Assembly (NCBI GenBank): GCA_019104865.1 | Contig: JAHRWZ010000025.1 | Coordinates: 1-45,009 of the forward strand | Length of the DNA stretch: 45,009 nucleotides | Direction of reading: 5' to 3' | DNA from: Castellaniella sp. | Lineage (GTDB): Bacteria; Pseudomonadota; Gammaproteobacteria; Burkholderiales; Burkholderiaceae_B | Shown: piece after piece, positions 26,334 through 34,893 of the stretch | Layout of the letters: every line of letters begins with the position of its first letter | How positions within the stretch are numbered: position 1 is the stretch's first letter | Position numbers and translations under genes: made by a program | The notes under the pieces: model-generated | What the model was told of the DNA's origin: nothing | The model's database searches: none | What the model saw: the letters and a program-made list of their open reading frames with translations, nothing else

Positions 26334-26361
26334 TTGCATCCACGAAAGGAACAAGTACTAT
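26334..26361 (+). promoter_or_regulatory. probable sigma-70 promoter of the carbonic anhydrase gene
   Basis: TTGCAT (26334-26339) and TACTAT (26356-26361) are separated by 16 bases in an AT-rich divergent region. Transcription would start near 26368, leaving an 80-base leader that ends in a GAGGGG ribosome binding site 7 bases before the ATG at 26448. Confidence 0.5.
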
Positions 26362-26447
26362 CTGTGGGCCTCATCCGCGTTCCTTGAAGCATCGAAATTT
26401 CCGCAACAAAAACACAATCCGCCCAACCGATTTCGAGGGGAAGTCTC

Positions 26448-27194
26448 ATGTGCAATTCGCCATCCTGCTCTCACGCGCCAGAGGCATCCCGCCGTCAGTT
26501 TCTGCGCTCATCAGCCGCGTTAGCCCTGGCCCTGACGGCATCCGCCGGCCTCAATGGCATGATCGGCACCACGGCTCGGGCGGCCGAGCTGCCGAAACCC
26601 GGAAATGCAATATCACCGGACGACGCGGTCAAGCGTCTGATCGAGGGCAACCAGCGCTACGTCTCGGGCGTCACAAAGCGGCACGACTTCGCCCACGAGC
26701 GCGCGGCGCTGGCGAGCGGGCAGAACCCCTATGCCGCCATCCTGAGCTGCGCGGATTCGCGCATCGCGCCCGAATACGCCTTCGACAGCGCCCGGGGCGA
26801 CCTGTTCGTCGCCCGGGTCGCGGGGAATTTCGTCAGCGATGACATGCTGGGCAGCCTGGAATATGCCGTTGCGGTGCTGGCCGTGCCCACGATCCTCGTG
26901 CTGGGCCACGAGAAATGCGGCGCGATCAATGCGGCGGTGAAAGCGGTGACGGAGCAGGCTCAGTATCCCGGCCATATCCAGTCGCTGGTGACGACACTGG
27001 TGCCGGTCGTGAAAAAGGCCGGCAACCCGTCAAGCGGGCTTCTGGAAGCCGCCACCGAACAGAACGTCCGCCAGGGCATGGCCGACCTGACCGGGAAATC
27101 GACCATCATCGACAAGGCGCACCAGGCCGGGGCGCTGCGGATCGTCGGCGGCATCTACCGGCTGGGCACGGGAAAGGTCGATTTTCTGGCCTGA
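26448..27194 (+). CDS. Tat-exported beta-carbonic anhydrase
   Basis: Zinc enzyme hydrating CO2 to bicarbonate. The 248 residues carry the beta-class ligands: Cys101 and Asp103 in CADSR, His154 and Cys157 in HEKCG. The N-terminus has a twin-arginine signal, SRRQFLRS (14-21), a hydrophobic stretch (about 23-36) and a likely cleavage near ARA-AE (about 45), so the enzyme should be exported folded to the periplasm. Two cysteines lie before the twin arginines (residues 2 and 7). The GAGGGG site supports the start. A periplasmic enzyme may help CO2/bicarbonate or pH handling; nothing in the neighbourhood specifies its use. Confidence 0.92.
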   Translation: MCNSPSCSHAPEASRRQFLRSSAALALALTASAGLNGMIGTTARAAELPKPGNAISPDDAVKRLIEGNQRYVSGVTKRHDFAHERAALASGQNPYAAILSCADSRIAPEYAFDSARGDLFVARVAGNFVSDDMLGSLEYAVAVLAVPTILVLGHEKCGAINAAVKAVTEQAQYPGHIQSLVTTLVPVVKKAGNPSSGLLEAATEQNVRQGMADLTGKSTIIDKAHQAGALRIVGGIYRLGTGKVDFLA

Positions 27195-27226
27195 CCCCAC
27201 GGTCTGCACAGGGCTGCTCCAACTAC

Positions 27227-28036
27227 CTACCCCGCCCCCCGCTTTGCGGCCTGAATCCGCATCCGGTTGACCGCGACGACGATCACACCGACCACCACCA
27301 TGAACAGGGTCGCCAGGGCGTTGATCTCCGGCTTCAGACCCAGGCGCACGCGGGAAAAGACTTCAAGCGGCAGCGTGGTGTAGCCGGGCCCCGACAGGAA
27401 GGCCGCCACCACCACGTCATCGAGCGAGAGGGTGAAGGCCAGCAGCCACGCGGCCATCAGCGCGGGAGCGATCAGCGGCAGCGTGATGACGAAGAACACC
27501 CGCAACGGTGAAGCGCCCAGATCCAGAGCGGCTTCTTCCAGAGAACGGTCCAGGTCGCGCACGCGCGACTGGATGATGACCGCGACGTAGGCCGTGCACA
27601 GCGTCACGTGTCCGACCCAGATGGTGAACATGCCGTTGCCGTCGGGCCAGCCGATCACCTTGGACAGCTCCACGAACATCAGCAGCAGCGAGATCCCCAT
27701 CACGACCTCGGGCATGACCAGCGGAGCGCTGAGCATGCCGATGTACAACCCGAAACCCCGGAAGCGTCCCATCCGGGCCAGCACGTAGCCCGCCCAGGTG
27801 CCGATGACCACCGCCGCGGTCGCCGTCAACAGGGCGATGACGAGCGACAGGCGCGCCGCCGACAGCAGGGCCTGGTCCTGGAACAGCGACGCATACCAGC
27901 GCAAGGAAAACCCGGACCAGGAATTCATCAGCGTGGAGTCGTTGAAGGAAAACACCATCAGGCAGGCGATCGGCACGTACAGGAAGCTGTAGCCGATTGT
28001 CAGCGAGGCGAAGCGGAACCAGGACGAACGCCGCAT
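27227..28036 (-). CDS. potI: polyamine ABC transporter permease PotI
   Basis: Inner-membrane permease of a PotFGHI-type putrescine importer. The 269 residues contain about six membrane helices and the cytoplasmic EAA loop EEAALDLGASPLRVFFVITLP (about 170-190) that docks on the ATPase. The start ATG at 28036 overlaps the potH stop by one base (TGATG) and is preceded by GGAGG; a GTG one codon earlier would also fit but overlaps less neatly. It is the last gene of the minus-strand run and converges on the carbonic anhydrase gene 32 bases away with no visible terminator. Confidence 0.92.
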   Translation of the reverse strand: MRRSSWFRFASLTIGYSFLYVPIACLMVFSFNDSTLMNSWSGFSLRWYASLFQDQALLSAARLSLVIALLTATAAVVIGTWAGYVLARMGRFRGFGLYIGMLSAPLVMPEVVMGISLLLMFVELSKVIGWPDGNGMFTIWVGHVTLCTAYVAVIIQSRVRDLDRSLEEAALDLGASPLRVFFVITLPLIAPALMAAWLLAFTLSLDDVVVAAFLSGPGYTTLPLEVFSRVRLGLKPEINALATLFMVVVGVIVVAVNRMRIQAAKRGAG

Positions 28037-28944
28037 CACGCCCTCCGGTCGGCCAGCTGGCGGGCCTGGTTGTACTGGAAGATCGACAACGGCACCAGCA
28101 GGAGCAGCACCATGACGCAGGTCACGGCCGCCGCCATCGGCCAGTCGGCGTTATTGAAGAATTCATTCCACATGACACGCCCCATCATCAGGGTATTAGC
28201 CCCGCCCAGCATTTCCGGGATCACATATTCGCCGACCGACGGAATGAACACCAGCATGGCGCCAGCAATCACCCCCGGCATGGACAGAGGCAACGTGATC
28301 TGGAAAAACGCCCGCCACGGTCTGGCGCCCAAGTCGTAGGCGGCTTCCAGCAGGCGTTCATCCAGCTTCACCAGATTGGCGTAGAGCGGCAGGATGAAGA
28401 ACGGCAGATAGGCATAGACCAGGCCGATATAAACGGCCAGATCGGTGCGGTAGATCTCCAGCGGGGCATCGACCAGCCCCAACCCCATCAGCAGGTGATT
28501 CAGCAGCCCGTCATTGCGCAGGATTCCCACCCAGGCGTAGACCCGCAGCAGCAGCGAGGTCCAGAACGGCAGAATCACCCCCAGCAGCAACAGGTTGCGG
28601 ATCTCCTGGCGGGACCTCGCGATGTGATAGGCCATCGGATAGCCGATCAGGATGCAGCAGATCGTGGTGACCAGCGCCATCTTCACCGAATTCAGGTACA
28701 CCGTCGCGTACAGGTTGTCGGTGAACAGCAGCACGTAGCCGCGCAGGTGCAACGCCAGCGACACGGTGTGATCCTGCAGCGTGGCGATCGGCAGGTAGGG
28801 CGGAATGCCGAACTGCAGATCCGAAAAACTGATCTTCAGGACCAGCAGGAAGGGCAGCAGCAGAAACAGCGCCAGCCAGGCAAAGGGCACGGCGATGGCC
28901 CATTGACGCGCGCTGGGACGACGGCCGGGAAAATTCAGATTCAT
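28036..28944 (-). CDS. potH: polyamine ABC transporter permease PotH
   Basis: Partner permease of PotI. The 302 residues hold six predicted membrane helices, starting with WAIAVPFAWLALFLLLPFLL region at about 16-37, and the EAA loop LEAAYDLGARPWRAFFQITLP (about 193-213). An AGAGGA ribosome binding site precedes the ATG. A 72-base gap with a hairpin separates it from potG, while its stop overlaps potI, so the two permeases should be made in equal amounts. Substrate (putrescine rather than spermidine) is inferred from the PotF-type order potF-G-H-I. Confidence 0.92.
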   Translation of the reverse strand: MNLNFPGRRPSARQWAIAVPFAWLALFLLLPFLLVLKISFSDLQFGIPPYLPIATLQDHTVSLALHLRGYVLLFTDNLYATVYLNSVKMALVTTICCILIGYPMAYHIARSRQEIRNLLLLGVILPFWTSLLLRVYAWVGILRNDGLLNHLLMGLGLVDAPLEIYRTDLAVYIGLVYAYLPFFILPLYANLVKLDERLLEAAYDLGARPWRAFFQITLPLSMPGVIAGAMLVFIPSVGEYVIPEMLGGANTLMMGRVMWNEFFNNADWPMAAAVTCVMVLLLLVPLSIFQYNQARQLADRRA

Positions 28945-28985
28945 GACCTGTCCTCTCGGGCGAAACGCCTTGTCATCATAGGCAT

Positions 28986-29010
28986 GCGGAATCGGAAAAC
29001 CGGCATCCGC
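28986..29010 (-). other. hairpin in the potG-potH gap
   Basis: GCGGA (28986-28990) pairs with TCCGC (29006-29010), with CGG/CCG pairing inside around AAAA. It lies just after potG and before the potH ribosome binding site, a usual place for an mRNA-processing or stability hairpin. There is no T-run, so read-through is expected. Confidence 0.3.
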
Positions 29011-29016
29011 CGGCCG

Positions 29017-30123
29017 TCACGATGCCAGAACAGTACCGGCATCATGAGACCAGGTGACGTAGACTTCCTCATCGACCCCGGGCGCATCCGCCTGGCTCCA
29101 GTCCAGGCTGGGCACGCTGGCTTCGATGGTCTGGCCGGCGTCCAGGCGGATCTGATAGCGGGCATAGCTGCCCATCCACGCCACGTGCGAGACCATGCCG
29201 TGTCCCCAGTTCGATTCGGATTCCGGAGCCTGACGCCCCACCCGGATCTGCTCCGGCCGGATCGAGACGTGGACCTCCATCCCCAGGGGTTCGCTGATGC
29301 CATGGCTGACGTACAACGGGCGGCTCAGCGCATCAGTCCCGATCAGCACATGATCGGGCTCGTCCACCACGATGGTGCCGGTGAACAGATTGGTCGAACC
29401 GATGAACCCCGCCACGAAACGGGTACTGGGAAAGGCATATACGTCGTGTGGCGTGCCGCATTGCACGATCTGCCCTTCGGTCATGACCGCCAGGCGGCTG
29501 GCCATGGTCATGGCCTCTTCCTGATCGTGGGTGACCATGATGCAGGTGACACCCACCTGATTCAGGATCTTCACCAGCTCGATCTGCGTGGCCTGCCGGA
29601 TCTGTTTGTCCAGCGCCGACATAGGCTCGTCGAGCAGCAGCAGCTTGGGGCGTTTCACCAGACTGCGGGCCAGCGCCACGCGCTGCTGCTGGCCGCCAGA
29701 AAGCTGATGCGGCTTGCGCCGCGCATAGCCGGCCATCTGTACCAGATCCAGAGCCTCGAAGACGCGCTCGTGAATCTCGTGGCGCGGCACGCCTTCCTGC
29801 TTCAGGCCGAAGGCCACGTTGGCTTCCACCGTCATGTGCGGGAACAGCGCGTAGGACTGGAACATCATGTTCACCGGCCGGCGATACGGCGGCAGGCTGG
29901 TGATATCCTCGTCATCCAGGACGATGCGCCCGGAAGTGGGTTCCTCGAAACCCGCCAGCATGCGCAGCAGCGTCGATTTGCCGCAGCCCGAGCTGCCCAG
30001 CAGCGCGAAGATCTCGTGCCGGCGCACCGACAGGCTGACGGACTTCACCGCCACCGTGTCGCCGAAGATCTTCACGACGTCTTCGATGCGCACGAAGTCA
30101 TCGGCCTCGCCCTGGCGAGGCAT
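29017..30123 (-). CDS. potG: polyamine ABC transporter ATP-binding protein PotG
   Basis: ATPase of the polyamine importer. The 368 residues comprise the nucleotide-binding domain with Walker A LLGSSGCGKST (about 42-52), signature LSGGQQQR (about 142), Walker B LLLLDEPMSALD (about 160) and switch His in VTHDQEEA, then a C-terminal TOBE regulatory domain (about 280-360). ATG at 30123 follows the potF stop by 23 bases and starts MPRQGEADDFVRIEDV; GTG at 30174 is a longer alternative overlapping potF. The chosen ATG sits in the loop of a GC-rich hairpin (30115-30130). Confidence 0.9.
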   Translation of the reverse strand: MPRQGEADDFVRIEDVVKIFGDTVAVKSVSLSVRRHEIFALLGSSGCGKSTLLRMLAGFEEPTSGRIVLDDEDITSLPPYRRPVNMMFQSYALFPHMTVEANVAFGLKQEGVPRHEIHERVFEALDLVQMAGYARRKPHQLSGGQQQRVALARSLVKRPKLLLLDEPMSALDKQIRQATQIELVKILNQVGVTCIMVTHDQEEAMTMASRLAVMTEGQIVQCGTPHDVYAFPSTRFVAGFIGSTNLFTGTIVVDEPDHVLIGTDALSRPLYVSHGISEPLGMEVHVSIRPEQIRVGRQAPESESNWGHGMVSHVAWMGSYARYQIRLDAGQTIEASVPSLDWSQADAPGVDEEVYVTWSHDAGTVLAS

Positions 30124-30130
30124 GCCTCGC
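30115..30130 (-). promoter_or_regulatory. 16-bp palindrome with the potG start codon in its loop
   Basis: GCGAGGCATGCCTCGC is perfectly self-complementary. As RNA it can fold into a 6-bp stem GCGAGG/CCUCGC with loop CAUG, exposing the AUG of potG at the tip while burying the weak upstream GAGG. It might tune translation initiation of potG relative to potF, or be chance. Confidence 0.3.
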
Positions 30131-30146
30131 GGATCCGCCACGGCCG

Positions 30147-31244
30147 TCAGCGCCCGGTCTTGAGCTGCGCCCACATCTGCGTCTGCAGGCGCAGGATGTT
30201 CATGGGCTGCGGCTTGATCACGAACAGCGTGCGCGACACTTCCGGCGAGGGATAGATCATGGGGTTCTCGGCGACTTCCTTGACCACGTACTTCCGCGCC
30301 TCTTTGTTGGCATTGGGATAGAACATGGTGTTGGTGATGGCCGCGTGCACCTGCGGGGTCTCGATATAGTTGATGAAGGCATGGGCCTCATCCACGTGCT
30401 CCGCGCTCTTGGGGATGGCCATGGTGTCGAACCACACCGGCGCGCCGCCCTGGGGGATGTAATAGTCGATCGCGTAGGACTTCTTCGCTTCGCGCGCCCG
30501 CGAGGACGCGATCATGACGTCCCCGGAAAAGCCGTAGACCATGCACAGCCCGCCCGAGGCCAGCTCGTCGATGTAGCCCGAGGAACTGAACTGGCGGATA
30601 TAGGGCCGGATAGACTTGAGCAGCGCCAGGGCGGCCTCGTAGTCCTTCGGGTCGCTGCTGTTGGGGTCCTTGCCCAGGTAGTGCAGCGCCGCCGGGAAAA
30701 CCTGCGCGGCCTCGTCCAGCATGGAGATCCCGCAAGACTGCAGCTTGGCGGCATTTTCCGGCTTGAACAGCATGTCCCAGGAATTCAGCGGCGCATCGGC
30801 ACCCATGATCTCGCGCACCTTGGTCACGTTGTACCCCAGGCCGTTGGTGCCATAGCCCCAGGGCACCAGGTACTGATTGCCGGGATCGACCGTGGCGACC
30901 AGGGCCATCAGGTCCGGGTCCAGATGCTTCCAGTTCGGGATCTTCGAGCGATCCAGCTTCTGGAACAGGCCGCCCTGGATCTGGCGGGCGGCATAGTGCG
31001 TGGACGGAACGACCACGTCATAACCCGATTTGCCCGTCAGCAGCTTAGCTTGCAATGTGTCGTTGGTATCGTAGACGTCGTAGCGCACCTTGATGCCGGT
31101 CGTCTTCTCGAAGCCGGGCAGAGTGTCGGGCGCGGTGTATTCGGCCCAGTTGTAGACATTGACAACACGATCCTGGGCGCAGGCCGCCCCGGCTGCGATC
31201 AACGCGGCGGTGGCCAACAGGGCATGCACGGTGCCGAATTTCAT
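30147..31244 (-). CDS. potF: polyamine ABC transporter substrate-binding protein PotF
   Basis: Periplasmic binding protein delivering putrescine-type polyamines to PotGHI. The 365 residues begin with a Sec signal peptide MKFGTVHALLATAALIAAG cleaved near ACAQ-DR (about 22), followed by VVNVYNWAEYTAPDTLPGFEK, diagnostic of PotD/PotF proteins, and GYDVVVPSTHYAARQIQGGL. ATG at 31244 was chosen for the signal peptide; AGGGA lies just upstream. Higher expression than the membrane parts would be expected. It follows kdkA by 63 bases on the same strand without a visible terminator, so it may be read from the upstream operon, its own promoter, or both. Confidence 0.93.
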   Translation of the reverse strand: MKFGTVHALLATAALIAAGAACAQDRVVNVYNWAEYTAPDTLPGFEKTTGIKVRYDVYDTNDTLQAKLLTGKSGYDVVVPSTHYAARQIQGGLFQKLDRSKIPNWKHLDPDLMALVATVDPGNQYLVPWGYGTNGLGYNVTKVREIMGADAPLNSWDMLFKPENAAKLQSCGISMLDEAAQVFPAALHYLGKDPNSSDPKDYEAALALLKSIRPYIRQFSSSGYIDELASGGLCMVYGFSGDVMIASSRAREAKKSYAIDYYIPQGGAPVWFDTMAIPKSAEHVDEAHAFINYIETPQVHAAITNTMFYPNANKEARKYVVKEVAENPMIYPSPEVSRTLFVIKPQPMNILRLQTQMWAQLKTGR

Positions 31245-31307
31245 GGCAAGGTCCCTCATAAAGGTCAACAAGGGGATCCTCAGGACGGGACCGGGCAACA
31301 CCCGCCG

Positions 31308-32006
31308 TCAGCCGGCGAACCGTCGATATGCCAAATCCAGAGCATCCCACCACTGCGCTCCGCGCGCGCCGGCTACCTTAACCAAAGACCGCCTCAGACG
31401 CAACAGGTTTTTACGCCGCTGTTCCGAGGACACCACAACGAGTCGCGCACGGTCGAAATCGATGAGCCAGACCTGGTCGCGATCATCGAACAGAATGTTG
31501 TAGGCGTTCAGGTCGGCGTGCAGGACGCCCGCGGCGTGCATGGCGCCGATCGCCCGCGCCACCGCTGCAGGGTCGGCCTGATCCAGCCGGCCGGCCAGCG
31601 CCCTGGCCCCGGCGATCCGGGCGATCAGGATCGCGTTGCGATAGAACAGGCCGGAGCGCCAGTAGACGGCGCCCAGGGGTTCCGGAACACGCACGCCAGC
31701 ACTGCGCAGATGGACCAGCACGCGGACTTCGGCCAGGGCGCGTACCCGCGCCGTACCCAGCCACAGATAGGATTCGCGACCCAGACGGGCACGCAGGCCG
31801 CCGCGCCGGTAATGGCGCAAGACGGCTGGTCCGTGGTCGCCATCGACGAACCACGCGGCCTGACGACCGCCCTCGCCCACCGGCAACGCGCCAGGACGTG
31901 CCGGGTCGAACCACGTCCGCCCGGCTGCACCCGCCAGGCGTTCGGGCACGCACAGGACGCCGCCGGGAAACGGCCGCCGGACCCAGCCTGCCGGCAGCGC
32001 CTTCAT
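31308..32006 (-). CDS. kdkA: 3-deoxy-D-manno-octulosonic acid kinase KdkA
   Basis: Phosphorylates the single Kdo residue of lipid A-Kdo (position 4) in bacteria such as Haemophilus and Bordetella. The 232-residue product has the eukaryote-like kinase catalytic loop HADLNAYNILFDD (about 172-184) and the metal-binding IDFDRAR (about 189-195), with FVDGDHGPAVLRHYRRGG as N-lobe (conserved RHYRRGG). Length matches KdkA (about 235). ATG at 32006 overlaps the stop of the TSUP gene (ATGA). Its presence implies a monofunctional Kdo transferase and a phosphorylated single-Kdo core, which fits the LPS-core genes elsewhere in this window. Confidence 0.9.
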   Translation of the reverse strand: MKALPAGWVRRPFPGGVLCVPERLAGAAGRTWFDPARPGALPVGEGGRQAAWFVDGDHGPAVLRHYRRGGLRARLGRESYLWLGTARVRALAEVRVLVHLRSAGVRVPEPLGAVYWRSGLFYRNAILIARIAGARALAGRLDQADPAAVARAIGAMHAAGVLHADLNAYNILFDDRDQVWLIDFDRARLVVVSSEQRRKNLLRLRRSLVKVAGARGAQWWDALDLAYRRFAG

Positions 32007-32788
32007 GACGCCCCCCGGGCCAGCAGCAGGCCCATGATGAGCAACAGCATGCAGGCGAAGATGAGCTTCAGGCGTGCTTCGGGCAGGGAATACGCCAGAC
32101 GCACCCCGTAGGGCACGCACAGCAGGCTGCCCAGTGCCAGCGGGATCCCCACCAGGCCATGTGCCTGGCCATGCCAGGCGTAGGTTGCCAGCGCCACGAA
32201 GGTTCCCGGCACGATCATGGTCAGGGCCAGCGCCTGCGCGGAAGTCTGGCGCAAACGGAACAAGGTTGTCATGAAGGGCACGGCCAGGACCGATCCCCCG
32301 ACCCCGAAGATGCCGCCGGTCAACCCGGCGAAGATCCCCACCAGAAAATACCAGAGGCGACGCACTTCGCCGACCTCGCGGAAATGGCTGGCCGGACGTG
32401 AACGCGCCTTGCGCCCCAGGCTCTCGCGGAAATAGAACAGCGCGATGAGGAACACGAAACCCGCATAGATGCGGCGCAGCAACCAAGGGTCGATGCCCAG
32501 CGCAATCTGAGCGCCGATCCAGGTGAACACGATCGATCCCGCCGCCCCCGCCGCCGCCGAGCGCAGATCGATGGGCGCGCGCTGGTGATATTTGCGCACC
32601 GTCAGCAGCACGGCGGGCAGCACCATGATCAGCGCCGTCCCCTGGGCCGCCTGCTGTTCGTAGCCCAGCACCAGCCCCAGCAGCGGGATGGCGAAAAGCC
32701 CGCCCCCGATGCCCAGCACCCCGCCAGAGAACCCGATGATCCCGCCCACCGCCAGGCAGACGGGAATCAGCCAGAGGCTATCTACCAT
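32003..32788 (-). CDS. TSUP family transporter (TauE/SafE-like permease)
   Basis: A 261-residue inner-membrane protein with about eight hydrophobic helices. The N-terminal GGIIGFSGGVLGIGGGLFAIP and the mid-protein repeat AGLTGGIFGVGGSVLAVPFM are the paired Gly-rich motifs of the TauE/SafE (sulfite/organosulfonate export) family. The actual substrate is not predictable; no sulfur genes are nearby. It starts 12 bases after radA and overlaps kdkA (ATGA). Confidence 0.85.
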   Translation of the reverse strand: MVDSLWLIPVCLAVGGIIGFSGGVLGIGGGLFAIPLLGLVLGYEQQAAQGTALIMVLPAVLLTVRKYHQRAPIDLRSAAAGAAGSIVFTWIGAQIALGIDPWLLRRIYAGFVFLIALFYFRESLGRKARSRPASHFREVGEVRRLWYFLVGIFAGLTGGIFGVGGSVLAVPFMTTLFRLRQTSAQALALTMIVPGTFVALATYAWHGQAHGLVGIPLALGSLLCVPYGVRLAYSLPEARLKLIFACMLLLIMGLLLARGAS

Positions 32789-32800
32789 TGCCGGCGTCCA

Positions 32801-34156
32801 TCAATGCAGCACACTCAGCATGTCCTCGACGCGGTCCACCGCCCGGATCTCCAGGCCCTCGATGGGCTGACGGGGCAGATTGGCGCGCGGCACGATAGCG
32901 ATCCCGAAGCCCAGCTTGGCCGCCTCACGAAGACGTTCCTGCCCCCGGGGCGCGGGGCGGACCTCGCCGGCCAGGCCGATCTCGCCAAACGCCAGCAACC
33001 CCGACGGCAGCGGTTGGTCACGCATGGAGGACAGGATCGCGAGCGCCACGGCCAGGTCGGCCGCCGGCTCCATGATGCGCACACCGCCCACCGCATTGAC
33101 GAACACATCCTGATCGAAGGTCGCCACGCCGGCGTGACGGTGCAGCACTGCCAGCAGCATCGCCAGCCGGCTGCCTTCCAGGCCGACCGACAGGCGCCGA
33201 GGATTGGGCACGTGGGCCGTATCGACCAGGGCCTGGACCTCGACCAGCAGCGGCCGCGTGCCTTCCTGCGTCGCCATGACACAGGAGCCGGCCACTTGTC
33301 GTGAATGCCCCGCCAGGAACAGGGCCGACGGATTGCTGACCCCGCGCAGACCCCGGTCTGTCATGGCGAACACGCCCAGTTCGTTGACCGCGCCAAAACG
33401 GTTCTTGATGGCGCGCACCAGCCGGAAGGACGAATGCGTATCCCCTTCGAAGTACAGGACCGTATCGACGATGTGTTCCAACACACGGGGGCCGGCCAGC
33501 GCACCGTCTTTGGTGACGTGGCCGATCAGAATCAGGGTGATGCCGGTCTGTTTGGCCACGCGCGTCAGTTGGGCCGCGCATTCGCGAACCTGGGACACAG
33601 AACCCGGCGCAGCCGAAAGCTCGCCGGAATATAGGGTCTGGATGGAATCGATGACGGCGACCTCCGGCCGACGATCCATCAGGGTGCCGATGATCTGATC
33701 GAGCCGGATTTCAGCCAGCAGATCGACGGCTTCGCCGGAGACGCCCAACCGCTGGGCCCGCAGGGCAACCTGCTCGGCGGATTCCTCGCCGGTGACGTAG
33801 AGCACCGAGCCGCGCTCGGCCAGACTGGCCAGCGCCTGCAGCAGCAGCGTGGATTTGCCGATACCCGGGTCTCCGCCGATCAGCACGACGGCGCCCGCGA
33901 CCAGCCCCCCGCCCAGCACCCGGTCGAATTCCTCGATGCCGGTCGGGTTGCGGACCTGCTCGCGCGCCTCGATCTCGGCCAGGCGCCGCACCGAGGTCGC
34001 AGCCGCCAGCGGGGCAAAGCGGTGCGGCGCCGCCGTCGCGGATTCGCGGGTTTCCTGCAGCGTGTTCCAGGCGCCGCAATGCGGGCACCGGCCTTCCCAT
34101 TTGGCGCTGGTTCCGCCGCAATCGGTACAAAGAAACAGTGTCCGGGCCTTGGCCAT
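32801..34156 (-). CDS. radA: DNA repair protein RadA
   Basis: RecA-like, DnaB-type helicase that promotes branch migration during homologous recombination. The 451 residues contain an N-terminal zinc finger (Cys10, Cys13, Cys24, Cys27), Walker A GGDPGIGKS (94-102), the RadA-specific KNRFG motif (about 257) and a C-terminal Lon-like domain with PRRLSVGLEGSRLAMLLAVL. Length is standard. ATG at 34156 overlaps the SDR stop by one base (TGATG); a longer in-frame opening upstream is only a shadow of the SDR gene. The C-terminus lies 12 bases before the TSUP gene. Confidence 0.96.
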   Translation of the reverse strand: MAKARTLFLCTDCGGTSAKWEGRCPHCGAWNTLQETRESATAAPHRFAPLAAATSVRRLAEIEAREQVRNPTGIEEFDRVLGGGLVAGAVVLIGGDPGIGKSTLLLQALASLAERGSVLYVTGEESAEQVALRAQRLGVSGEAVDLLAEIRLDQIIGTLMDRRPEVAVIDSIQTLYSGELSAAPGSVSQVRECAAQLTRVAKQTGITLILIGHVTKDGALAGPRVLEHIVDTVLYFEGDTHSSFRLVRAIKNRFGAVNELGVFAMTDRGLRGVSNPSALFLAGHSRQVAGSCVMATQEGTRPLLVEVQALVDTAHVPNPRRLSVGLEGSRLAMLLAVLHRHAGVATFDQDVFVNAVGGVRIMEPAADLAVALAILSSMRDQPLPSGLLAFGEIGLAGEVRPAPRGQERLREAAKLGFGIAIVPRANLPRQPIEGLEIRAVDRVEDMLSVLH

Positions 34157-34872
34157 CAGCGGCCCGCCAGGCTGCCGCCGCCGTCCACGCCCAGTTCCTG
34201 TCCGGTGATGAACGCCGCCTGATCGCTGAGCAGGAACACCACGGCGGCGGCGACCTCGTCGGCCTGGGCCAGGCGTCCCATGGGAATGCTGGCCAGCACG
34301 GCGCGTTCGGCGTCGCTGCCGACCGGGCATTCCGCACGAAACAGGCTGGTCTCGACCGGCCCGGGGGATACGGCATTGACCGTGACTCCGTAAGGCGCAA
34401 GTTCCAGTGCCCAGGTCCGGGTGCACCCCAGCAAGGCGCTCTTGGCCGCCGAATAGCTGGTATGGCCAACCGAACCATAGACCGCGCGCCCGCACAGATT
34501 GACGATGCGGCCAGCCTTGCGCGCCTTCATGCCTGGCACGAAGGCCTGCACCGCCTGCACGGCCACCCGCACGTTCAGATCGAATGCCTGGTATAACGAC
34601 GCCAGATCGACCTCGCCGAGCAGTTCCGGCATCACCGGCCCGACGCAGTTCACCACCGCATCGACAGGATATTTTTCCCGGATGACCCGCAGCAGTTCTT
34701 CCGTTTCGCCCGCATTGGCCAGATCGCAGGCATAGAGATAGCCCGGGAAATCGATGTCCGCGGTATGGCGGGCCAGCCCCACGACATGACAGCCCTGATC
34801 GGCCAGCCGCTGACTGACGGCCCAGCCGATCCCTTTGGTCGCGCCAGTGACCAGCACGCAGCTATTTTTCAT
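34156..34872 (-). CDS. short-chain dehydrogenase/reductase, atypical active site
   Basis: A 238-residue classical SDR by fold: cofactor loop TGATKGIG (9-16), YSAAK with Tyr140 and Lys144, and SPGPVETSLF. Two usual features are altered. The NNAG motif reads NCVG (75-78), and the catalytic serine expected 12-13 residues before Tyr140 is missing: the stretch is NLCGRA, giving Cys127 or Gly128. Catalysis may be impaired or rely on another residue. The substrate is unknown. It lies 21 bases after alr and overlaps radA, with a GAGG ribosome binding site before its ATG. Confidence 0.85.
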   Translation of the reverse strand: MKNSCVLVTGATKGIGWAVSQRLADQGCHVVGLARHTADIDFPGYLYACDLANAGETEELLRVIREKYPVDAVVNCVGPVMPELLGEVDLASLYQAFDLNVRVAVQAVQAFVPGMKARKAGRIVNLCGRAVYGSVGHTSYSAAKSALLGCTRTWALELAPYGVTVNAVSPGPVETSLFRAECPVGSDAERAVLASIPMGRLAQADEVAAAVVFLLSDQAAFITGQELGVDGGGSLAGR

Positions 34873-34893
34873 GAGGGGTCCTCGAGGTCAGAA

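Noticed and set aside
28036..30255. Long plus-strand open frame antisense to potH and potG
   Set aside because: Glutamine/histidine-rich shadow frame; the transporter genes on the minus strand carry all conserved motifs.
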